Assembly (NCBI RefSeq): GCF_000255455.1 | Contig: NZ_JH621250.1 | Span: forward strand, 1-64,000 | Direction of reading: 5' to 3' | Source: Aquimarina agarilytica ZC1 | Lineage (GTDB): Bacteria > Bacteroidota > Bacteroidia > Flavobacteriales > Flavobacteriaceae | DNA length: 64,000 nt | Shown: in pieces, positions 42,392-49,956 of the stretch | How positions within the stretch are numbered: the stretch's first letter is position 1 | Layout: every line of letters starts with the position of its first letter | The notes under the pieces: generated by a model | Databases searched by the model: none | What the model was told of the DNA's origin: nothing | What the model saw: only the letters and a program-made list of their open reading frames with translations | Translations under genes and position numbers: made by a program

Positions 42392-43705
42392 TTAGTCTAT
42401 ACGAACTATCTTAGCACCTATAGCTTTTAAACGACCATCAATATCTTCATAACCTCGATCAATTTGTTCAATATTATGAATAGTTGATGTTCCTTTTGCA
42501 CTTAAAGCGGCTATTAACAATGATATTCCAGCTCTAATATCTGGTGAAGTCATCGTAGTTGCTTTTAACGAAGATTTAAAATCATGCCCCATTACATTAG
42601 CCCTATGTGGATCACATAAAATAATTTTAGCTCCCATATCGATCAATTTGTCCACAAAAAACAAACGACTCTCAAACATTTTTTGATGTATTAGCACTTC
42701 TCCTTTTGCTTGAGTGGCTACTACGAGAATAATACTCAACAAATCTGGGGTAAACCCTGGCCAAGGGGCATCACTAATAGTCATAAATGAACCATCAATA
42801 AACGTGTCTATTTGATATCCATCTGTATGTGCCGGGATATACATATCATCCCCTTTTTTCTCAATAGTTATTCCTAATTTTCGGAATGTACTGGGTATTT
42901 GACCCAAATTTTCCCAGCTTACATTTTTTATGGTAAGCTCACTTTTGGTCATAGCTGCCAAACCTACCCATGATCCAATTTCAATCATGTCTGGCAAAAT
43001 ACGATGATTACAACCTCCTAAAGAAGCGACACCTTCTATAGTTAATAAGTTAGAACCTATTCCCTGTACATTAGCTCCCATTGCCACCATCATTTTACAC
43101 AACTGTTGTAAATAAGGTTCGCAAGCAGCATTATATATAGTAGTTGTACCTTTTGCTAACACAGCTGCCATAACAATATTAGCTGTACCTGTAACCGAAG
43201 CTTCATCCAATAACATATCCGCTCCAACTAATCCATTTGGAGCCTCAACACCATAAAAACGTTCAGATTTATTGAATTTAAATTCAGCACCCAGGTTAAT
43301 AAAACCTGTAAAATGTGTATCCAAACGACGACGACCAATTTTATCACCGCCTGGTGTTGGAATATAGCCTTTTCCAAAACGAGCTAATAACGGACCAACA
43401 ATCATTATAGACCCTCGAATACCACTCCCCTCTTTTTTAAATTGATCACTTTCTAAATATCCTAAATTTAGATCATCACTTTGGAATGAATATTTACCTT
43501 TTCCTAACTTTTGGATTTTAACACCCAAATTTTCTAAAATGGCAATCAGTTTATTAACATCTCTAATATCAGGAATATTTTCAATAATCACTTTTTCAGG
43601 AGTTAATAATACGGCACACAAAATTTGTAATGCTTCATTTTTTGCTCCTTGTGGCGTTATTTCACCTTTAAGTGAATGTCCACCTTCAATTTGAAATGTT
43701 CCCAT
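42392..43705 (-). CDS. murA: UDP-N-acetylglucosamine 1-carboxyvinyltransferase, Asp variant
   Basis: A 437-residue cytoplasmic enzyme that makes the first committed peptidoglycan precursor from UDP-GlcNAc and PEP. PQGAKNEALQ near the start contains the conserved Lys and Asn. The active-site loop reads PTPGGDKIGRRRLD, so the residue equal to Cys115 of E. coli is Asp121. In this family Cys-to-Asp enzymes are active and insensitive to fosfomycin. The gene follows the DUF4290 gene by 27 bases and is presumably co-transcribed with it. Confidence 0.94.
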   Translation of the reverse strand: MGTFQIEGGHSLKGEITPQGAKNEALQILCAVLLTPEKVIIENIPDIRDVNKLIAILENLGVKIQKLGKGKYSFQSDDLNLGYLESDQFKKEGSGIRGSIMIVGPLLARFGKGYIPTPGGDKIGRRRLDTHFTGFINLGAEFKFNKSERFYGVEAPNGLVGADMLLDEASVTGTANIVMAAVLAKGTTTIYNAACEPYLQQLCKMMVAMGANVQGIGSNLLTIEGVASLGGCNHRILPDMIEIGSWVGLAAMTKSELTIKNVSWENLGQIPSTFRKLGITIEKKGDDMYIPAHTDGYQIDTFIDGSFMTISDAPWPGFTPDLLSIILVVATQAKGEVLIHQKMFESRLFFVDKLIDMGAKIILCDPHRANVMGHDFKSSLKATTMTSPDIRAGISLLIAALSAKGTSTIHNIEQIDRGYEDIDGRLKAIGAKIVRID

Positions 43706-43732
43706 GTATATAGTTAGTTGTTAATTTGTCTT

Positions 43733-44401
43733 TTAGTTACGTCTCTTTTTATAATTATTATTGTTGTTCGAACGGTATTTTTTTCCATTATTACTACCGC
43801 TGTTGTTGTTATTGTTATAACGTTTTTTTGTCTTCATTAAACTTGATGCGTTTGACAAGTCTTCATTGCTATTTTGCAAGTCAATTTTACCATCACTCAA
43901 CTCAAACAAATGTCTAAAAATCAATTCGTCTTCAACGGTATCTTTATTCCAATTTAAAAAACATTTTTTCATATGATTTGCAATCGTAAAAATCAATGCT
44001 TCTTTTAAATCTCCATCTTCCCAGCTATTAGCTACATTAATCATTCTAATAATATTGTTTCCATAAAAACGATATTTAGGATGATTTTGAGGGTATTCTA
44101 AAGGCTCTGGTCGTTGTAATAATTCTTCTTGAGTTAAAATAGGAAAGGGTGCATCTACATCCAATCTAAATTTACTAATAATAAACAATTGATCCCATAG
44201 CTTGTGCTGAAAATCGGCAACATCGCGTAAATGAGGTTGCATATTCCCCATTACTCCTATGATTGCCTTAGCCACCTTATTGCGTTCTTCCCTATCCTCT
44301 ATAGCAATAGCATGATCGATCATTTTTTGAATATGACGTCCATACTCGAGAATAACGAGCTGTTCACGCTCGGTGTTGTACTCTAAATTTTGTGTATGCA
44401 T
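43733..44401 (-). CDS. DUF4290 family protein
   Basis: A Bacteroidetes-specific protein of 222 residues from ATG 44401 (MHTQNLEYNTEREQLVILEYG); the upstream in-frame ATG 44467 would add 22 residues not usual in the family. Conserved segments are EYGRHIQKMIDHAI, FPILTQEELLQRPEPL and FYGNNIIRMI. The tail is basic and asparagine-rich (KKRYNNNNNSGSNNGKKYRS), low complexity, and suggests RNA or ribosome contact. Function unknown. It precedes murA by 27 bases. Confidence 0.85.
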   Translation of the reverse strand: MHTQNLEYNTEREQLVILEYGRHIQKMIDHAIAIEDREERNKVAKAIIGVMGNMQPHLRDVADFQHKLWDQLFIISKFRLDVDAPFPILTQEELLQRPEPLEYPQNHPKYRFYGNNIIRMINVANSWEDGDLKEALIFTIANHMKKCFLNWNKDTVEDELIFRHLFELSDGKIDLQNSNEDLSNASSLMKTKKRYNNNNNSGSNNGKKYRSNNNNNYKKRRN

Positions 44402-44598
44402 ATACTTTTTGTGAAGTGAGTAATGCTTGCTTGTAGAAGAAACTATATCAAGCATCTCTATTTTCATTGTGCAAATTAGTGAAAAAAAACAGGAATTACA
44501 CTAATCTATTTAAAAATGATTCGAATAGATTTTCAATTAATTTTTCCTATCTACACCAACTTCTTTATAGTTTGTTGTTTTTGTTTTCCCAAAACCAA

Positions 44599-44892
44599 CT
44601 ATAACGAAATCACTCCTACTATTTTTTCAGCGACCTCCTTATATTTTGCTATAACAGCATCAGGATTTTTTAGCTTTAATTTAATGGAGTAACTCTCGTA
44701 TTTCCCTGACTTGGATTTTTTTGAAGTAATCACCGCTCCTTGATTATCAAAAATAGCCAGCAATGTTTTTGACTGATCGGGTTGAGCAGGTACAATAAAT
44801 TTATACAAATAAACATTAGGCCATAAACTAGTCTGTATTAATTGATCTTTTAGCTTAGCATAAAATTCATCTGGATTAGTTTCCTTACTCAT
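44599..44892 (-). CDS. DUF493 (YbeD-like) protein
   Basis: A 97-residue ferredoxin-like fold protein. It has LKDQLIQTSLWPNVYLYKFIVPA, LLAIFDNQGAVITSKKSKSGKYESYSIKLKLKNPDAVIAKYKEV, which match DUF493/YbeD. Probably an ACT-like regulatory fold, role unknown. Single gene with a 131-base gap to DUF4290. Confidence 0.85.
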   Translation of the reverse strand: MSKETNPDEFYAKLKDQLIQTSLWPNVYLYKFIVPAQPDQSKTLLAIFDNQGAVITSKKSKSGKYESYSIKLKLKNPDAVIAKYKEVAEKIVGVISL

Positions 44893-45040
44893 AGTATAAA
44901 ATTGGGATTATGTTTGATGTGTTCAAACTTAGCGAAGACAAAAGTAAAATTCAGAACTATGAAATCATAATTCTGAATTATTTATTTTAACCCCTATTGG
45001 GTATTAGAAATTATAACGAAGGTTTAATCTATTTTTCTAC

Positions 45041-45062
45041 TCCTATTTTTCTTCAAATAGGA
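45041..45062 (-). terminator. Hairpin terminator after the thioredoxin operon
   Basis: TCCTATTT (45041-45048) and AAATAGGA (45055-45062) pair around a 6-base loop, with an A/T run beyond. It lies shortly after the minus-strand DUF6952-like stop. Confidence 0.55.
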
Positions 45063-45085
45063 ACAGAAAAAACAAATTCAATTAC

Positions 45086-45343
45086 CTATTTATCAATAGA
45101 ACCTAAAACGCGTTTCATAAAGCTATTTAATGCTTCTTTTTGCGAAGCTCCTTCATTTATTAGCTTTTTAACCTCGAGTGCTCCATACATATTCGAGATT
45201 AGTTCTCCGATAACATCTAATTCTTCATCCTTTAAAGAAGCTACTTCTGTTAATCCTTCTAAAGTTTCAATGGTTTCAATCACAAAATCTTCATCATTCT
45301 CCTCAATAAAAGAAGTAAGGTGTTTAATTATTGGTAGCTTCAT
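45086..45343 (-). CDS. DUF6952-like small acidic protein
   Basis: An 85-residue protein starting at ATG 45343 (MKLPIIKHLTSFIEENDEDFV). It is helical and acidic, with VIETIETLEGLTEVASLKDEELDVIGELISN. I recall this as a short flavobacterial family (DUF6952) that follows a thioredoxin. It overlaps the thioredoxin gene by 20 bases, so translation is coupled; with the peroxiredoxin it makes a redox group. Its role is unknown; a thioredoxin partner is plausible. Confidence 0.65.
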   Translation of the reverse strand: MKLPIIKHLTSFIEENDEDFVIETIETLEGLTEVASLKDEELDVIGELISNMYGALEVKKLINEGASQKEALNSFMKRVLGSIDK

Positions 45344-45638
45344 CAACTAATTCTTTTAAAGATTCAAATTTATTTGTTTGTACTTGATTTAAAAATTCTC
45401 CCTTTTTAAATGCAGCAAAAGTTGGTAGGTTATCTACATTTGCTAATTTTCTAGATTCTGGAAATTTTTCTGCATCAACAATCACAAAAGGAATCTCCCC
45501 ATTTTCAGTTGACAATTTTTTAAACTTAGGCTTCATAATACGACAGTTACCACACCATGTTGCCGAGTATTGCACCAAAACCGTATCATTATCAGCTACA
45601 ATTTGCCCTAAACTATCTGTATCTAATTCTTGTAACAT
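45324..45638 (-). CDS. Thioredoxin family protein (CGNC)
   Basis: A 104-residue thioredoxin fold: VQYSATWCGNCRIMKPKF carries the redox pair as CGNC rather than the usual CGPC, and the cis-Pro is in NVDNLPTFAAF. The Asn at the Pro position may alter the redox potential. The gene lies 164 bases after the peroxiredoxin gene on the same strand, suggesting it regenerates that enzyme. It overlaps the next gene. Confidence 0.88.
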   Translation of the reverse strand: MLQELDTDSLGQIVADNDTVLVQYSATWCGNCRIMKPKFKKLSTENGEIPFVIVDAEKFPESRKLANVDNLPTFAAFKKGEFLNQVQTNKFESLKELVDEATNN

Positions 45639-45739
45639 ATATTTATTTTTTTTGAATAATCAATTAATACCATTTCATTTACTAATGGCTTTAAAGATTT
45701 TTTTGTCCTTTTTTCAAAACCAAAACAATCTTTTTAGTT

Positions 45740-45767
45740 TCTCGTCTCGAAACGAATCGAGACGAGA
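45740..45767. other. 11-base hairpin between peroxiredoxin and thioredoxin
   Basis: TCTCGTCTCGA (45740-45750) and TCGAGACGAGA (45757-45767) pair perfectly around AACGAA. It is GC-rich relative to its surroundings and lacks a clear T tract, so it may be an mRNA processing or stability element or an attenuating terminator between the two genes. Confidence 0.5.
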
Positions 45768-45802
45768 TATTTAGTTTAAGCCTTTAACTTAAAAACTTTT
45801 TT

Positions 45803-46441
45803 TTAGTGAGAAGCTAAATATTCAGCTGTTCCTTTAGCATTAGGAGACATTGCCTCTTTTCCTTCTTCCCAGTTTGCTGGACATACCTCTCCATGTTTTT
45901 GTACGTGAGCATAAGCATCAATCAAACGTAAAAATTCTGCTACGTTACGTCCAACTGGCATATGGTTTATACCTTCATGAAATACTGTTCCTTCTTCGTC
46001 AATTAAATAAGTAGCTCTGTAAGTTACATTATCTCCATCAACTAAAACCGTACCCGTTTCCTCATTGTAACGCTCATTGGTAACATCTAAAATACCTAAT
46101 TGACTAGATAAGTTACGGTTGCTATCTGCTAAAATTGGGTAAGTAACTCCCTCAATTCCACCATTATCTTTAGCTGTATTTAACCATGCAAAGTGCACCT
46201 CTGGTGTATCACATGAAGCTCCGATTACTAATGTATTTCTTTTTTCGAATTCACCTAAAGCTTCTTGAAAAGCGTGTAATTCTGTTGGACAAACAAATGT
46301 GAAGTCTTTTGGGTACCAAAATAAAAGTACTTTTTTACCTTTATTTTTAGCTTCTTCAAGTACATTAATTTTGAACGTATCACCCATATCGTTCATTGCA
46401 TCAACGTCTAAATTTGGGAATTGCTTTCCTACAAATGCCAT
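45803..46441 (-). CDS. 2-Cys peroxiredoxin (AhpC/Prx1 type)
   Basis: A 212-residue peroxidase. The peroxidatic Cys is in DFTFVCPTELHAF and the resolving Cys in HGEVCPANWEEG. It reduces hydrogen peroxide or organic peroxides with thioredoxin; AhpF is absent nearby, and the thioredoxin gene follows. HAWLNT-like HFAWLNTAKDNGG and the GINHMPVGRNVAEFLRLIDA region are typical. It is divergent from the TPR hybrid kinase. Confidence 0.93.
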   Translation of the reverse strand: MAFVGKQFPNLDVDAMNDMGDTFKINVLEEAKNKGKKVLLFWYPKDFTFVCPTELHAFQEALGEFEKRNTLVIGASCDTPEVHFAWLNTAKDNGGIEGVTYPILADSNRNLSSQLGILDVTNERYNEETGTVLVDGDNVTYRATYLIDEEGTVFHEGINHMPVGRNVAEFLRLIDAYAHVQKHGEVCPANWEEGKEAMSPNAKGTAEYLASH

Positions 46442-46577
46442 GTTTTTAATTTTAAAATGAATTATTATTTAATTTTCTTTGACAAATATAAAGCGAAGAT
46501 TCGTTCAAAAATCGTATTTTGAATTCTAAATTGCTATAAAACTATAAGTTTTAATTATTACAAATACATCATTAATA

Positions 46578-48821
46578 TTGAATAGATCTATAAAAAAAAT
46601 CTTAAGTGTATTATTATCAGTGTTTTTATCTTTTTTCGTTTTTGCAAACGAAGATCAAAATGAAGAGGCTACAGAACCCACTATGTCTATTCAAGAGCTG
46701 AACGAGAGCATTATAAAGGCTGCTAACCTTCAAAAAAACAATGAATATTACAAAGCCATGGAATTAGCCCAAGATGCTAAGGTTGTAGCTATGTATTATG
46801 ATGACTCATCTGCTCTTGCCAAAATATATAATATTATTGGTTACAGTTACAAAGTAAATGGCGAATTAAATAAAGCATTTCAAAATTATACAAAAGCTGC
46901 AGTACATGCTCGTTTATCGTCAAATTTCGAATTAGTACACAATGTATATTACAGTTTGGCCGAGCTCACTAATTTACAAAAAAGACCTATTGAGGAAAGC
47001 ATCGATTACTACGAGAAAATTGACAAATATGCGACACTCACAAATGATTCCACTGAAGTCCTTACCGCTAATAATAAAATTGCTCAACTATATTTATTAA
47101 ACAAAACAGCGGATAGTGTTGTAATTCCTTATTTAGATAAAGCAACCCAATATAGCTCTTACGAAATTAGCCCTAATGAAAGTGTGCGATTAAATTATTT
47201 ATGGGCCTATTATTATATTCAAAATGGTGAATATACGGAAGCTGATAATTTTTTGGAAAACATAACCTATGAGGGACTCAAAAAAGACAAAAAAGATGAA
47301 TTTAGCGAGTTATACAAAATTAAATCTCTAATTAATTTTGAGAAAGGAGATTTCCAAAGTGCCTATCACGATCTTCAAAAATATGAGCAATTAGAAAAAC
47401 AAAAACTTAGTAGAGAAAAACTAAAAGAGGTTACCATTGCTAATGCTAAGTTTGAAGTTGATAATTACAAACTCAATCTAGAACAAATAAAAGGGGACAT
47501 TCGCGAAAAAGAAACACAACTAACACAATGGAAAACTAGTATTTTTTTAGGAAGTGCCGTGTTAATTATAAGTTTAGCTTTCCTTATCAGTTCCATTAGA
47601 AACAATTATGTTCGAAAAAAGCTTAATAATAATTTACTTGAAAAAAATCAAGAATTATTAGAAGCCAAAGAAACAGCTGAACAAGTTTCACGATTAAAAT
47701 CTCAATTTGTATCAACAGTAAGTCATGAACTAAGAACACCTTTGTATGGAGTAATAGGCTTAACACAACTTTTAAGAGAAAATCCAGATAGTGAAAGTAG
47801 AAAGGAATATTTAGATTCCTTAAAATTTTCTGGAGATTATTTATTAGCTCTTATCAATGATGTTTTACAATTAAGTAAAATTGAAACTAAAGAAATTGTT
47901 GTTGAAGACGCTCCTTTTAATTTAAAAATATTAATAGACAGCATAGTCAAATCTTTACACAATAAACGCCATAAAAACAACAATAAAGTTCATGTCGAAA
48001 TTGATCCTTTTATTGATGAAATTATTGTTGGTGACTCCGTAAGGCTATCTCAAATTATTATTAATTTGGTCGGAAATTCACTAAAATTCACTTCCAACGG
48101 TAATGTTTGGATCAAAATACTCAAAGAAAAAGAAACGCCTGATTTATACCAATTAAGGTTTATAATTAAAGATGATGGGATTGGAATTCCAAAGGATAAA
48201 CAAAAAACCATTTTTGAAAACTTTGAGCAAGTTAAAAATGCCAATTCGGAATACCAAGGTACCGGTCTTGGATTATCTATTGTTAAAAAATTAATAGACA
48301 TTTATAAAAGTGAGATTACTGTTGAAAGTGAAATTGGAAATGGTGCTGAATTTACTTTTTCATTACCTATTAAACGTACCGAACAAAAACAATTAGATAA
48401 CGATAATACTAATGACGATAAGTATATTGAAATAGGAACTACAACTAAATTAGATATCCTAATTGTTGATGACAATAAGATTAATCAAATTGTTACTAAA
48501 AACATACTAGACAAAAAAGGTTATACTACCACTATTTGTGATAATGGATTGCAAGCTATTGAGAAAGCTAAAGCACATAAATACGACTTAATCCTTATGG
48601 ATGTAAATATGCCAGGTATGGGAGGACTAGAAGCTACTCAAAACATTCGAAAATTTGATGTCCAAACTCCAATTATTGCGCTAACGGCTGTTGAAGAAAA
48701 AGAAATGATTGACGAAGCCTTTGCCGCTGGAATGAATGATCTTATAGTTAAACCATACGATACGCATAATTTCTACCAAACGATAATTAAAAATATAAAA
48801 AAACCTAGCCTTGCTAGTTAA
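46578..48821 (+). CDS. TPR-containing hybrid histidine kinase/response regulator
   Basis: A 747-residue membrane protein. A signal peptide (1-23, KKILSVLLSVFLSFFVFA) leads into a periplasmic TPR region (35-290, with YKVNGELNKAFQNYTKAA). A coiled linker and a membrane helix (319-340) follow, then HisKA with His383 (STVSHELRTPLYGVIG), N box with Asn500, G boxes (KDDGIGIPKDK, GTGLGLSIVKKL), and a receiver with Asp675 (DLILMDVNMPGMGG). The start is TTG 46578; the preceding codons hold a stop and a later ATG (codon 36) would lose the signal peptide. The stimulus is unknown. It is 9 bases before bshB1, so both may share a transcript. Confidence 0.9.
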   Translation: MNRSIKKILSVLLSVFLSFFVFANEDQNEEATEPTMSIQELNESIIKAANLQKNNEYYKAMELAQDAKVVAMYYDDSSALAKIYNIIGYSYKVNGELNKAFQNYTKAAVHARLSSNFELVHNVYYSLAELTNLQKRPIEESIDYYEKIDKYATLTNDSTEVLTANNKIAQLYLLNKTADSVVIPYLDKATQYSSYEISPNESVRLNYLWAYYYIQNGEYTEADNFLENITYEGLKKDKKDEFSELYKIKSLINFEKGDFQSAYHDLQKYEQLEKQKLSREKLKEVTIANAKFEVDNYKLNLEQIKGDIREKETQLTQWKTSIFLGSAVLIISLAFLISSIRNNYVRKKLNNNLLEKNQELLEAKETAEQVSRLKSQFVSTVSHELRTPLYGVIGLTQLLRENPDSESRKEYLDSLKFSGDYLLALINDVLQLSKIETKEIVVEDAPFNLKILIDSIVKSLHNKRHKNNNKVHVEIDPFIDEIIVGDSVRLSQIIINLVGNSLKFTSNGNVWIKILKEKETPDLYQLRFIIKDDGIGIPKDKQKTIFENFEQVKNANSEYQGTGLGLSIVKKLIDIYKSEITVESEIGNGAEFTFSLPIKRTEQKQLDNDNTNDDKYIEIGTTTKLDILIVDDNKINQIVTKNILDKKGYTTTICDNGLQAIEKAKAHKYDLILMDVNMPGMGGLEATQNIRKFDVQTPIIALTAVEEKEMIDEAFAAGMNDLIVKPYDTHNFYQTIIKNIKKPSLAS

Positions 48822-48830
48822 TACACACAC

Positions 48831-49553
48831 ATGAAATTAGACATTTTAGCTGTTGGAGCACACCCCGATGATATTGAATTAAGTTGTGCCGGTACTTTAG
48901 CTAAGGAAATTGCAGCTGGTAAAAAAGTAGGCGTCTTAGATTTAACACGTGGTGAATTAGGGTCTAGGGGATCTGCAGAAATTAGAGACCAAGAAGCCGC
49001 TGAAGCTTCTAAAATTTTAGGTTTACACGTTCGTGAAAATTTAGGCTTTAGAGATGGTTTTTTTACAAATGATGAATTCCATCAAAAAGAAATCATAAGA
49101 ATTATTCGTAAATATCAACCCGAAATTGTGCTATGTAATGCCATTGATGACCGGCATATTGATCACGGCAAGGGCAGTCAATTAACTTCCAATGCTTGTT
49201 TTTTATCTGGTTTACGTAGAATTGAAACCGAATTAAATGGAGAACTTCAAAAAGAATGGAGACCCAAGCATGTATACCATTATATCCAATGGAAAGAAAT
49301 AGAACCTGATTTTGTAGTAGACATTACAGGTTTTAATGACATAAAAATGGCATCTGTTCAAGCATATAAAACTCAATTTTTTAGTGACAAAGGGAAGCCT
49401 GGCGAACCACAGACCCCTATTTCAAATAAAAATTTTTACGACAGTATCGATTATCGCGCTCGTAACTTAGGACGCTTAATTGGAGTTGATTACGCCGAGG
49501 GTTACACCACTGAACGCTACGTAGCTGTAAACTCTATTACAGATTTAATTTAA
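48831..49553 (+). CDS. bshB1: Bacillithiol biosynthesis deacetylase BshB1
   Basis: A 240-residue zinc deacetylase of the LmbE/PIG-L fold: AVGAHPDDIELSCAGTL with the His and Asp zinc ligands, DLTRGELGSRGSAEIR, and AIDDRHIDHGKG with the second His. It removes the acetyl group from GlcNAc-malate in making bacillithiol. The length and GELGSRG wording match BshB1. Bacillithiol use fits the peroxiredoxin next to it. It follows the hybrid kinase by 9 bases. Confidence 0.92.
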   Translation: MKLDILAVGAHPDDIELSCAGTLAKEIAAGKKVGVLDLTRGELGSRGSAEIRDQEAAEASKILGLHVRENLGFRDGFFTNDEFHQKEIIRIIRKYQPEIVLCNAIDDRHIDHGKGSQLTSNACFLSGLRRIETELNGELQKEWRPKHVYHYIQWKEIEPDFVVDITGFNDIKMASVQAYKTQFFSDKGKPGEPQTPISNKNFYDSIDYRARNLGRLIGVDYAEGYTTERYVAVNSITDLI

Positions 49554-49614
49554 AAAAATCATTTTTTACTTTGTAGATATGTAAAGAGTGAGTATCTTTG
49601 CACCCGAATTAAAT

Positions 49615-49689
49615 GGTGGTTGTAGCTCAGTTGGTTAGAGCATTGGTTTGTGGTACCAAGGGTCGCGGGTTCGAATCCCGTCTTCCACC
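49615..49689 (+). tRNA. tRNA-His (GTG)
   Basis: The sequence has GTAGCTCAGTTGGTTAGAGC for the D arm, an anticodon loop TTGTGGT with anticodon GTG, and GGGTTCGAATCCC for the T arm. The acceptor GTGGTTG pairs with CTTCCAC, with weak T-T positions in the middle, and the extra 5' G at -1 is encoded, as usual for tRNA-His. CCA appears encoded at 49690-49692. Confidence 0.9.
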
Positions 49690-49700
49690 CCATTTATTTA

Positions 49701-49728
49701 AAAACCTCTTGTTTTTACAAGAGGTTTT
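49701..49728 (+). terminator. Terminator after tRNA-His
   Basis: AAAACCTCTTGT and ACAAGAGGTTTT pair around TTTT, then a T run to about 49730. The rest of the gap to 49956 shows no other element. Confidence 0.8.
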
Positions 49729-49956
49729 TTGTTTATTTATACGACCATAGGACGACATTAGCCTTTAAAAACTATTTCCACTTTAAATATAATTTCCTTC
49801 CACTTTTAATTGTCATCTCCTTAAATTCTGACCGTATTATATAATCATTCGTCTCTAAATGAAAAAATAGCCCTAAAAAAACCAAATGTGTTATAGCTTA
49901 GTATTTGATTTTCATATTTTAACATTAAATATTTAACTCAGCTCTAATTAATAACA

